A DNA stretch of 64,000 bases from Symbiodinium natans. Its lineage: Eukaryota; Sar; Dinophyceae; Suessiales; Symbiodiniaceae. The translations under genes were made by a program, and so were the position numbers. Where the stretch lies: assembly GCA_905221605.1 (NCBI GenBank), contig CAJNDS010002124.1:248496-312495 (forward strand), read 5' to 3'. Below the pieces are notes generated by a model that saw nothing but the letters and a program-made list of their open reading frames with translations, made no database searches and was not told the DNA's origin. This document shows positions 1 through 12,700 of the stretch, one piece after another. Every line of letters starts with the position of its first letter. Position 1 is the first letter of the stretch.

Positions 1-58
1 CGGTTTAGGGTTTAGGGTTTCGGGCCCCCTAAACTCCTGAACCGACACGCCCTTTGAG

Positions 59-112
59 GCAACAACCACGTGAATCAGCTCATCATGACGCAGTTTGACT
101 GGAGTGACACGG
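59..112 (+). CDS. CLEC16A: CLEC16A-like exon A (FPL region)
   Basis: Reads [17 protein letters not shown], matching the NNYVN...FDFSD stretch of animal CLEC16A. The acceptor is the AG at 57-58. The donor would be GA at 113-114, giving phase 0 into the next exon. The shared GGAC at the donor (112-115) and the next acceptor (1245-1248) looks like a short target-site duplication. Confidence 0.68.
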
Positions 113-3100
113 ACGGCCGGTTGAGCTTGACTTGCGAGCAAGTCCAACGTACAGGGTTTTAGGGTTTCGGGTTTAGGGTTTAGGGTTTAGGCTCATGAAG
201 GGCTTCAGGGTTTAGGGTTTAGGATTTTGGGTGTTGGTTTTAGGTTCTCTGGGGGTTTTGGGGGTGTACTTGCAGGGCTCAAGGAACTTCGTGATCAAGT
301 TATAAGTAGTTAGGGCTACAGGTACCCTAAGTTGGTGTTATCTGAATTTCCCTGGATACCCCGACCTACTCACTCAATTCCCTGAGCCGTCGGATGAGGT
401 TGGTAAGCACTCGGAACACCTACCCTAAACCCTGAAACCCCATAAGTCCCCCCACCCTTCGCCACCCCGAAACCTTGATCCTAAACCCTAAACCCTAAAA
501 ACCCTAAAAACCCTAAAAACCCTAAAAACCCTAAAAACCCTAAAAACCCTAAACCCTAAACCCTAAACCCTAAACCCTAAACCCTAAACCTTGATTAGGC
601 CCAAAACCCATGGCCATGAAGTGCACGTCCCAAAACCTCGCCCAAAAACTAGCCCGAAACCTGCAGCTCGCAAAAGTCCGCAACCCCCTCAAGAAAACTT
701 TAAACCCTAAATAAACCCTAAACCATAAACCCTACACCCTAAACCCCAAACCCTAAACCCTAAACCTGAAGCCCTAAACCCTAAACCCTAAGCCCCAAAC
801 CCTAAACCCTCAAGACAAAATACATAGAAATTGTATGTGGTATCATTCTGAAGTTCCCAAGGTATTGGTCTAAACAGCTGACAGGCCGAGTTTAAGTATA
901 TTATTCCAAAACACACATCTGGGAGGCCAAATGCTCAATTTGCTTAAATCTCTCGGGGCTTCTCCCCCCCCCCCAGACCCCCCTCCCGCTCAGCTCCTTT
1001 CCTCCCGGCCGCCGCCCTCCTCCCAGCTTCCTCTCCACCCCTTCGTCCCCCTCGCCTTCCCCCCCAATCCTCCCAAAATAATTCTAATACTAGGTTCAGA
1101 AACAAACGTTTCGCGCAAAACGTTTCGCTCAAAGCTTTCGCTCAAAACTTTTTGGGACCCAAACCCTATACAATTTGAATAAACCCTAGACCCTAGACCC
1201 TAAACCCCAAACCCTAAACCATAAACCCTAGTGCAGCCCTCACAGGACATCCTGGGGTACTATATCTCTTTCCTCAAGTCCCTGGCGCTCCGGCTGAACT
1301 TCGAGCGCCTCGCCTGGGCCATGAGGTTGGTTGGTTTCTGCTGTTTTTTGGGGTTTACGGTGTGGGGTTTAGGGCTTCGGGCTTTCCAGGTGTAGGGTTT
1401 AGGGTTTAGCGTTTAGGTTTTAGGGTTTAGGGTTTAGAGATTAGGTAGAGTTTTAAGGTTTAGGGTCTCGGTTTCAGTTGGGGTTTAGGGTTTTGTGGTC
1501 ACGAACTGCGGGGTTGGGGTTAGGGGCATAGGACTATTTGGTGGTTTGCGAAATTGGGGGGGGGGGGGGGGGGGGGGGGTGGGGGGGGGGTTAGTGTCCT
1601 TATTACAAGGGGATCCTACTACTTGGGGCTCTATTGGGGGTCCCTTATTCTCGTAAACCCCCATTTGAGGACCATCAAGTTCTTCTTCAACGAGCACTCC
1701 CAGCAGTTTCCGCTCTACACCGAGGCGATCCGGTTCTTCGGCCACCAGGACGCGAAGGTCTCAAAACCTGAGCCGAGGTAGTTGCGGATACGATCTGATC
1801 CCCCAATAAGGGTTTAGGGTTTAGGGTTTAGGGTTTACGGGAAAAAGGGGCAAGCTAAGAAACATGAGTCCCGCTCCCTAGCAGCCAGCCTCGGCCCCGC
1901 AAAAGCCTAGGTTCCGCACTCGTAGACCCAACAACCCTAAACCCTAAACCCTAAACCCTAGACCCTAGACCCTAAACCCTAAACCCTAAACCCTAAACCC
2001 TGAACCCTAAACCCTAAACCCTAAAGGTTCCGCACTTCTAGACCCAACAACCCAAAGCCCGACAACCCGTCACATCTGAACCCCGGACCCTGGGCCGCAA
2101 CATAATTGACTGCCAAACCCAAGCCCTTAAACCCTAAACCCTAAACCCTAAACCCTAAACCCTAAACCCTAAACCCTAAACCCTAAACCCTAAACCCTAA
2201 ACCCTAAACCCTAAACCCAAAACCCTAAACCCTAAACCCTAAACCCTAAACCCTAAACCCTAAACCCTAAACCCTAAACCCAAAACACTAAACCCTAAAC
2301 CCTAAACCCTAAACCCTAAACCCTAAACCCTAAACCCCAAACCCTAAACCCTAAAGAAGCTTCGGAGGACCCCATGGTCCGCACGGCGGTTCGAAACCTG
2401 ACACTGCAAGTGCCTTCCGGCTGCGGTTTGCAAGCAAACCTTGCGATTTCCCCCTTATACTAACAGTCCTTAACAGGGAGTTTAGGGTTTAGGGTTTAGG
2501 GTTTAGGGTTTAGGGTTTAATGTTTAAAGGGTTTAGGGTTTAGGGTTTAGGGGAATATAATTGGGGGGGGGGGGGGGGTACCATAATCCCAAGTAAGGAT
2601 TGTTAGCATAAGGGGGAACATCACAGAGCAAACCCCCAAAAAAAACTACGCCCTAAAAATTCCGAACCCCAAACTCAAGGTTTAGGGTTTAGGGCCCAGC
2701 GTTTAGGGTTTCGGGTTTAGGTGTAGAGTTTAGGGTTTAGGTTTTTTTTTTTTGGGGTTTAGGGTCCGAACCCGACACCCTGAGCACTAAAGCCTAAGCA
2801 ACGCCCTAAACAACCCTACGTAAGCCCTGAACCCTAAACCCCTAAACCCTAAGCCAAAATCCTGAAGCCCAAGCCCCAAAGCCTCGGACCTGAGGTACAG
2901 GGTGGACGACGCGGCCATGCGTGCGTTTATCTTGGATCGATCACAGGCCTACTTCGTGCCTGGGCCAGAGAACGTTAAGGGGTCTAATCAGGGACCCCCC
3001 AGGAGGGACCTTTAGTCTTATTCCCCAATATAACCCCTTTAGGGTTTAGGGTTTAGGGTTTAGGGTTTAGGGTTTAGGGTTAAGGGTTAAGGGTTAAGGG

Positions 3101-6100
3101 TTAAGGGTTTAGGGGACCCTTAGTCTAATTCCCCAATATGCTAGGATGCCCAGTAGTACCCTTATTCCCTTTTTTGGGGATTTAGGTTCCCTTATAAACC
3201 CCTTTAAGCAAAAAAGGGCACCCTTTTTAAGCCTAGGTTACTGGGCAGCCTAGTATAACCCCTTTAGGGTTTAGGGTTTAGGGTTAAGGGTTTAGGGTTT
3301 AGGGTTTCGGGTTTCGGGTTTAGGGTACCTCATATCGTCCCTATATACCTAGTAGCGCATGAAGAACCCCTAAACAACCCCTAGGTTCCCTTAGAAGGGT
3401 CCCTCCTTTAGTCCCCCGAACCCTCAACTCCAACCTTGAACCCTGCAAGCCTCAAGATCCTAAACCCTCAACCCGAAACCCCTAAACCCCTAAACCCCTA
3501 AACCCCTAAACCCCTAAACCCTAAACCCTAAACCCTAAACCCTAAACCCTAAACCCTAAACCCGAAACCCTAAACCCCTAAACCCCTAAACCCTAAACCC
3601 CTAACCCCTAAACCCTAAACCCTAAACCCTAAACCCTAAACCCTAAACCCTAAACCCTAAACCCTAAACCCTAAACCCTAAACCCTAAACCCTAAACCCT
3701 AAGGAGCAGCTGGCGGGCCACCTCCGCAGCCTCTGGGCCCGGCTCGACAGCGCGGAGGCGAGCTCCGCGCTGCGGCTCGGCTTGCGGTTTGGGGTTTGGG
3801 GTTTGGGGTTTAGGGTTTAGGGTTTGGGGTTTAGGGTTTGGGGTTTAGGGTTTAGGGTTTGGGCTTTGGGGTTTGGGGTTTAGGGTTTAGGGTTTAGGGT
3901 TTAGGGTTTGGGGTTTAGGGTTTAGGGTTTAGGGTTTGGGGTTTAGGGTTTGGGGTTTGGGGTTTGGGGTTTGGGGTTTAGGGTTTAGGGTTTGGGGTTT
4001 GGGGTTCAGGGTTTAGGGATTCGGGTTTAAGGTTTGGGGTGTAGGGTTTAGGGTTTAGGGAAGTTGCTACATTTGGGAGCTTATATGGCTGAGGGCTCAG
4101 CGTCACAAGTACATGTCAGGGGGGGGTGACGTTTGGGGTTTTGTGTTCAGCGTTTGGGGGCTCAGAAATTTGGGTTTTTGGGCTGAACACCTCCAGTTGA
4201 GAAATTCGTGGGGCCATTGAGGGTGCATAAGTTTCAGGGTTCTAGGGGGCATTTCGGGGTTTAGGGCTGGATTCCAGGTTTGGGGTTTTACTTCCCGCGC
4301 TATGTATTCCACAGTGTGACTGGCGCTATTTAGGGGCTTACAAAAATAAGGGCACCCGCCCCCAGAGAAACCCACCCTAAAATTCGTAAAGTAGTCTTTC
4401 AGCCAAGGCACGTGTACGAAATATTGCGAAAACTGTGGCATGGGCGACGAATTTTCGGGTAGGGGAGCAAGACTTGGGATGGGAAGTGCAAGAAACATGT
4501 GCACAAAGAGGGTCTCTGCGCAGGACCCCTTTTGTTGTCTCTTCTCGCCCCGTGAGAGTCAGGAAATGGGCCAGCGAGTGACTTCTGCCGCTGCAGCCCA
4601 CTGTGCTTCTTCGAGAAGCCAGTGGTGCATGGATGCTCTGGCCACCCGCAGGGCATGGATGCTCTGGTAACACGGACGTAATCATCGTGCGGGCATGGAG
4701 GCTCTGGCCACTCGCAAGCGCTGGAAACACGGAAAGCCGTCACATGCAGAAGCGATACTGGCATAGACGGTGGGTTTTTCTGGGGGCGGGTACCAAAAAT
4801 AAGGGACCCCGAATATAGACCCCCAAATTGTAGGATTCCCTTATACAATAAGGAGCCCCAAGAAGGTACCCTTCATTTCTTACACACACACACACACCAT
4901 ATCTCTGCAGCTTTGTGTGAAGGGAAAGCGTTCTCGAGGGGGTGGTGGCTGTAGTTCAATTTTCAGAGCCGCCATGGCGACTGGCTTGTCTGCAGTTAAA
5001 CTGGAGAAGGCCATTATGAACCTCGAGGCGCGATTGCGCGAGGAGTTCCGACAGGACCTCGCGCGCCAGGTGTCAAAGCAGATGCAGCCCTATGTCCAGC
5101 AGATGAAACTTCTCACGTCCCAAGTCAAGGGGCTTGCCGGAGATTTGGCGCAGTCCAAGTCGATGCCTTGTCACAACATGGAGCTTGAGCGTGCGGCCGA
5201 TGAGGCCGACGGGCAAGGATTTGTTCAAGTCGACATCGACAAGTGGATGCAGGGCCAGGCCCATGTGGACCTGGGTCAGGCGCAGCCGATCGTTTCAATC
5301 GGACTTGGTGACCTGTTCTCTGCAGAGAAAGGTGCTTCCCAGTCCGTCGGACCGGAGGCGGGTGGGGCCGGTGGAGTGCACGAGGTGGTGCGCGAGGTGG
5401 CGCGGGCCGCCATGGAGCATCATCAGGCGACCCTGGAGAAGTTGGAGATGCTTGAGGAGGGCGGGAAGCCGGGCGGAGAGAAGTATCTCAAAGAGAGCTC
5501 CCAGGCCTCTTTGATGGACGATGTCGTGGAGGAGCCCGTGGCTTTCCTCGAGACGGCCTGGAACCTGGTCCTTGTCTTGGGCCACACCGACTGTGGCTTG
5601 CTGGACCTGGCGATCGCCTGCTTTCTCTGGCTCGCCAGCGGTTTGATGCAAATCTCCTTCTTCGTCATCCTTCTCTCGGAAGCTTAGGTAGTAGAGTAGG
5701 TAAACCTCTAACCTTTTTGGGGGTATTCGAAGCCCTATACAATCCCAAAGCTTCACCTTTTCATTCCCTCAGGTTACTGGACAACCAAGGAAGATTTTCT
5801 TGGAGAGCCCTTTGGGAAACAGGTGGAGGTGGCGAAAGCATGGCGCGAGTCCATCGCGCACGACTTCAAGCACATGGACCTTGGTGACGAGAGCCTCGTG
5901 TCCCGCGTGTGCCGCGCCGACCGCACGCTGATTCTGTCGACCCCACAGATGCTTGGCGGGTTCAAAGCCCCTAAGCCCTAAATCCTTAAACCCTAAACCC
6001 TAAACCCTAAATCCTAAAACCCTAAACCCTAAACCCTAAGCCCTAAACCCTAAACCCTAAACCCTAAACCCTAAACCCTAAACCCTAAGCCCTAAACCCT

Positions 6101-6750
6101 AAACCCTAAACCCTAAGGATGCAGATGCTGGACCAGATCAATGCCTTCATCGGCCTGGGCACCGCCGATTTCGAGGCGCCCTACTTCCAACCAGGCGTTC
6201 TCCTCTGCATGATGTGCATCCTGCTTTGGTGCTTGTACCCTTGAATTACTTGGAAAGTATTTTTTTGGGGGGTAGTCTTTGGCTACGAAAATCCCGAAGG
6301 AACAGCCAGAATGTTTTTTTTTCGCTAGGGTGCCAAAGGGGTACTTGGAAATACTTTTATATGTTTGGGTTACTACAATCCCCAAGGAACAGCACAATTG
6401 TAGTTTTTTGCAAGGGTGCCCCAAGTTCGGTATAGCTAAACCCTAAACCCTAAACCCTAAACCCTAAACCCTAAACCCTAAACCCTAAACCCTAAACCCT
6501 AAACCCTAAACCCTAAGCCCTAAACCCTAAACCCTAAACCCTAAACCCTAAACCCTAAAGCCTAAACCCTAAAGCATAGGTACCTCCTCAACGAGTTCCG
6601 ACTCGTGGTCTTCTCCCTGGAGGCCGTCTCCCAACTCCCCCGGGGGCCTCGCACCTTGTGGCGAAGGCGCGGAAGCTTCCAGACGATCCTCGGTCGGCTG
6701 TTGGGAGATTCTATCCATTTTTCCTTAAAATTGTGTTTATAAGGGACACG

Positions 6751-6786
<36 letters not shown>

Positions 6787-9700
6787 ATATTTATATATGT
6801 ATATATGTATCTATATATATAAATACCATATGTATGTATACACATATGTATATATATATATATATATATATACAATTTTTTCAATGGGTCTTAAAGGCCA
6901 ACCCAGGATCTCCTATGGCCGCTTTGCCGTCTACTGCCTCATGCGCCTGTCGCGCTTCTTCATCGCCGTGGGCCTCCTCTACGCGGGCGTGCAGTGGCTG
7001 GCCGGCACGATCTCCATCACCGAGCCTTAGTAGCTGAAGGGTTTAGGGTTTAGGGTTTAGGGTTCAGGGTGTAGGATTTCTTAGTAGCTGAATGAGTGCA
7101 CTTTACACGTTCTTTTGGGATACGATCATTTTCCTTAGAACGCAAAGAGCTAAGGAGCTCATCCTGAATGCGGTGGCCTTGTCCGCCGTCTTGCAGATCG
7201 ACGAGATGGTCTTCGCGGCGCTGATGCCGAAGAAGATCCAGATCTGCATCCAAGACCTAGAGGCCATTAAGGTGCGGTACAGCAAAGGGCGAAGTCAGAC
7301 GGAGTCCCTCATCCTCGTCGTGGCGATTTCGCTTCTCATGCTGTGGCCGTGGACACACAATGTAGGGCCACTGAGCTGGGACATGATTGAAGTCAAACGC
7401 CAGTACTGTGGGGGCACTCAGAACTTCGTGGTGGCGGACAATCAAGTCCAGGGGATCACGGTGGGACTGGTGACCTCGGATTATGCCTCCGCCCAAAGCG
7501 ACCACCACCTCAACCAGACTTCCCTCATCCGCTTCGCAGTGAGCCGGCACATTTGGCAGGAGCCACTCGGAACTTCGAACTACATCCGATTCGGCAAGGA
7601 TCGATCCGACTTTGTGACTGCCAGAGACATGACGATGTATACACGCAACTTCCATGACAGCCTCTGCATTGACTTTGACGAGATCTTTCTGGGCAATGCT
7701 ACCCATGAGCTTCAGGAGTTCTACCGCCCATACTTCTACTCGGCCAGCTTCGGATCAGGACTCCTGGACCCAGAGTAAACCCTTATCCACTTTTTTTTTT
7801 TTTTTTTGGGGGGGGGGGGGTCGGTTTAGGTTCCCTTTTTAAGCTCTTTAGCCCAAAGAGGGCGCCCGGTTTTACTCCTAGGTAGCTCTTGAGCCTAGGA
7901 TTTCCAGATGGGGCCAGCTGCGCGGAGATGGCGCACCTCTGCCACTCCCTCGTCCCCGAGGGGCGCCTCGTGCGGCACGTGTGCCCACGCACGTGCGGAT
8001 GCCACCAGCAGCTAGCCCAGTGGTCCCCTATTTTCTCTTTTTTTGGGGTTCAGGGTTCCCTTAGAAAGTAACCAACCCCCCCAAAAAGAAAGGGTGCCCT
8101 CGTTATGGTAGCCATAAACCCTAAAGCCTAAACCCTAAACCCCAAACCCCAAACCTCAAACCCCAAACCCCAAACCCCAAACCCCAAACCCTAAACCCTA
8201 AACCCTAAACTGAACCCTGAATATGGTTACTGGGCTACCAAGGCAGCACGCAAATCCGACGCTGAAGGTTCTGGGTGAGGGATGCTCGAAGACTTGCTTC
8301 TCTGAGCAACTAGGCAGGCCCTCGTGATCTCTTCTATTTTCCCTTACTTAGGGACTAGGGTTTAGGGTTTAGGGTTTAGGGCTTAGGGTTGAGGGTTTAG
8401 GGTTTAGGGTATCAGGGCCTTCCGAGGCAAGACACCGCGATGCGCTTTACGGCCTGCAAGGACGTGGACCTGGAAGCTTGGTCGCCCAGTGGTACCCTTT
8501 ACCCTTCTTTTTTTGGATTATAGGTTTAGGGTTTAGGGTTTAGGGTTTAGGGTTTAGGGGTTAGGGGTTCCCTTATGAAGTAGCCAACCCCAAAAAGGGT
8601 GCCCTTCTCAAAATAGGGTTACGGGGCTACTAAGGAAGAGACGCCCCACCTCCGGGAGGAATGGGAGGCGTTCTGGGACGCTTTGCAGAGCTTAAGTTAC
8701 TATAACAGGGTTATGGAAGGCGTTCTGGGGCACTTTGCAGGGCTTGAGTTACTATAACAGGGATCCTTTTAAAGCAAATGATGTAGTATCCTTACTTTGG
8801 TAGCTCACTTAACTAAGGCAACTAAGGTAGGACCTCGGCACATGTGTATTTCCCCTTCTTTGGCGTTCAAGAGGATCATATGTCTGAATATTACTCAGAG
8901 GGCTTTTCGAAGCGCCAACCTAGGACAGCTACATGCCGATGGTGGAGCAGAGGGTGGGAGTCAACTTCAGCAATCCCTCTTTGAGCTTCCTTCCGGAGTT
9001 CCTGGCCCACGTCAAGAACGTCGGTTGCCCGGGCCTAAGCTTGGTGCCTGGGCAGCCCTCGTTTTAGGGTTCAAGGTTCCCTTATACAGTAACCAACCCC
9101 AAAAACGGGTGCCCTTATTATAGTAGCCTTATAGTAGCCCTAAACCGTAAACCCTAAACCCTAAACCCTAAACCCCAAACCCCAAACCCCAAACCCCAAA
9201 CCCTAAGCCCCAAACCCTAAACCCTAAACCCTAAACCCTAAACCCTAAACCCTAAACCCTAAACCCTAAACCCTAAACCCTAAACCCTAAACCCTAAACC
9301 CCCCGAAAAGGTTACTCTGAGACGGCTAGCAGCTAGCAAGGTGCCCATGGACCCCGTCACACGCAGCCCGTGGTGTTCAGGCAGCTTGCTGTTCTACAGC
9401 CCCCTTGCGACTCCGGAGCTGAGTACACTTTACACTTTTTGGGATACCATAATCCCCTATAGAACCCTAGACCCTAGACCCTAGACCCTAGACCCTAGAC
9501 CCGAGACCCTAAACCCTAAACCCTAAACCCTAAACCCTAAACCCTAAACCGAACTCAGCAACTAAGGCGACCTGGTGCCCGCAGACCTGCGGCTGCCACA
9601 CCTCCGCCACGCTGCCGGAATGGTGCCCACGAAGCTGCGAGGGGTGCAAGGATACACTGGGGTTTAGGGTTTATGTTTAGGGTTTAGGGTTCAGGGTTTA

Positions 9701-12700
9701 GGGTTTAGGGTTTAGGGTTCAGGGTTCAGGGTTCAGGGTGCAAGGTTCAGGGTTTAGGGTTTAGGGTTTAGGGTTTAGGGGTGCAAGGATACAGCGATCT
9801 TCCCGGCCGACCTCCCTGTCAGTGACTGTGCACAAGCTCATCAACTGGGCTTTTGTGGGGTGTTTCCAGTGGAAGCCGCTGTGCTTTGCGCCGCCACCTG
9901 CGACGCTTGCTCAGCCCTGCACAACAACGGCACGATTGTGTGAGAGGCTAAACCCTAAACCCTAAACCCTAAACCCTAAACCCTAAACCCTAAACCCTAA
10001 ACCCTAAACCCTAAACCCTAAACCCTAAACCCTAAACCCTAAACCCTAAAGCCTAAACCCTAAACCCTAAACCCTAAACCCTAAACCCTAAACCCTAAAC
10101 CCTAAACCCTAAACCCCAAACCCTAAACCCCAAACCCTAAACCCTAAATGGCTCCCAAGATGCTGTCTTCCTAATGGGAGCCCACAGGGGATTTGGATGC
10201 CCAAGGCTTCCAAGAACTTTCCGCCATGGGGCCCGCAGGGGGCCCGTGAATAAGCCAGAGCCACATACTGCCTCACTCTCCCAACTCCGAGGTTAACTTC
10301 ATGTCTTCTTAGGGTTTAGGGGCTTTAGGGGTTTAGGGTTTAGGATTTAGGGGTTTAGGGTTTAGGGTTAGGGGTTTACGAGTTATGGTTTGGGGTTCAG
10401 GGTTTCGGGCATGACTCGAAGGTTTGAGCGCCCATGCGTTCCTTGGATCTTGTGGAAGAGAACCCTAAACCCTAAGCCCTAAACCCTGAACCCTGAACCC
10501 TGAACCCTAAACCCTAAACCCTAAACCCTAAACCCTAAACCCTAAACCCTCGTTGGATCTTGGGGGAGAAAAGGCTCCGTCGAATGTGGACCTGGGGCTT
10601 GCCGGCCCCCGGGGTTGGAACTGCCAGGTTTTGCGGCGGAGGCCTCTGGGACAGTAGTTGGCATCCCCTTAGGCTCCAAGTAGCCTCAATGTAGGGTTTA
10701 GGGTTTAGGGTTTAGGGTTTCGGGATGATTTTGCAGACTTTAGGACCCCCCCAAAGGAGGTGAGAGTTGTGTACTTAGAGCCTTAAGGGTTATGACCGAA
10801 TTAAATTCCTCAGTCCGTTCACGGGCCGCGGACCTGCAAAATGCTGCCGGGCTGTGAGCGCATGACTTTCCTTACTGTTGGTCAGCAGGGAATGGGGACA
10901 TGAGGTACCCCTATACAATCCCTTAAAGGGTATACGGTATATGGGGCCCTAATTCCCTCATTCCCTACGAACCAACAGTAAGTTTCAAGCATTTTCCAAG
11001 CCATCAGGGCTTTTACGAGACCCCTGGCTTTCAGAGATGAACCATGCCGAGGCCCATGCGAAACTGCAAAATCCCTGTGTCGCTGGACACTGCAACCCTA
11101 AACCCTTCACCCTAAACCCTAAACCCTAAACCCAAAACCTTAAGTTGCCTAAACCCTAAACCCTAAGTTGCCCAAACCCTAAACCCTAAGTTGCCTAAAC
11201 CCTAAACCCTAAGTTGCCTAAACCCTAAACCCTAAGCTGCCTAAACCCTAAACCCTAAGCTGCCTAAACCCTAAACCCTAAGCTGCCTAAACCCTAAACC
11301 CTAAGTTGCCCAAACCCTAAACCCTAAGCTGCCTAAACCCTAAACCCTAAGCTGCCTAAACCCTAAACCCTAAGCTGCCTAAACCCTAAACCCTAAGCTG
11401 CCTAAACCCTAAACCCTAAGCTGCCTAAACCCTTAACCCTACGAAGATGCTCTGGACCCCACCAGAGCCCGTGTGGGGCTACCTTCAAGGCCCTACAAAT
11501 CCAAAACCCCAGACACGACTTGGAGGTTCGTGGTAAAGTATAACTGTACTTCTGGGGTTTAGGGTTTAGGGTTTAGGGTTTAGGGTTTCGCGTTTGGGGT
11601 AATTGTACTTATTAACCCGATTAGGGTACTTAAGAGGCTTATATGTGGGTTATAGCTACACTTATACTAGTATTGGGTTACTAAGTACCCTGAACCTCCA
11701 AGTATGTCTCCTTCTGCCAAGGCAGGATGCGAACGAGCAGCAGCAGGACTTGCGGGTTTAGGGAACTTGGAGGTCTTGGCTTTGGGTTTTCGGGTTTGGG
11801 GTTTCGGGGCTATGGGTTTAGGGTTTAGGGTTTAGGGTTTAGGGTTTAGGGTTTAGGGTTTAGGGTTTAGGGTTTAGGGTTTAGGGATTGCAGCTTCAGG
11901 ATAGCCCCAATCCCGCGCTCTTCTGGGGCTTAGGGCCTCGTGTTCCTCCATGTGTTTCTGATAACGCTCCTTCGAATATCTCTCTGGAACAGAATGTCTT
12001 GAACCCGGAGCCGGGCGACCCCCCAAACCCTAAACCCCAAACCCCAAACCCCAAAACCCCAAAACCCCAAAACCCTAAACCCCTAAACCCCTAAACCCCT
12101 AAACCCCTAAACCCCTAAACCCCTAAACCCCTAAACCCCTAAACCCCTAAACCCCTAACCCCCCTAAACCCCTAACCCCCCTAAACCCCTAAACCCCTAA
12201 ACCCCTAAACCCCTAAACCCCTAAACCCCTAAACCCCTAAAAACCCCTAAACCCCTAAACCCTTAAACCCCTAAACCCCTAAACCCCCCCTAAACCCCTA
12301 AGCCCCTAAACCCCTAAACCCCTAAACCCCTAACCCCTAAACCCCCAAGCCCAAACCCAAATCCTAAACCATTAAACCCTAAGCCCGAAACCCCCAAGCC
12401 CCTGTAACCTCAAGTTATTCAAAAGTTTAAAACGAAACTCCTCGAAACTCCCCGAAACTTCTGAACCGTCAGTAATTTCAAGAAACCCCTGAACCCTAAA
12501 CCCTAAACCCTAAACCCTAAATCCCAAACCCTAAGCCCTAAACCCTAAACCCTAAACCCTAAACCCTAAACCCTAAACCCTAAACCCTAAACCCTAAACC
12601 CCTAAACCATAAACCCTAAACCCTAAACCCTAAACCCTAAACCCTAAACCCTAAACCCTAAACCCTAAACCCTAAACCCTAAACCCTAAACCTTACCCCC

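Larger units (their letters stand above)
4061..4970. other. Repeat-poor stretch upstream of membrane gene
   Basis: About 900 bases with little telomeric repeat, a family-B element at 4786-4874 and an (AC)n run at 4883-4897. It includes the region where the nested gene's promoter should lie. Weak overlapping frames on both strands; none convincing. Confidence 0.45.

Noticed and set aside
4103..4848. Overlapping frames on both strands, 70-150 codons
   Set aside because: Mutually overlapping in several frames with Cys/His/Pro-rich composition and no conserved motif; probably chance frames in GC-rich sequence.
6773..7030. 85-codon frame crossing the AT microsatellite
   Set aside because: Its first third is repeat; the coding part begins at the exon 5 acceptor (6907).
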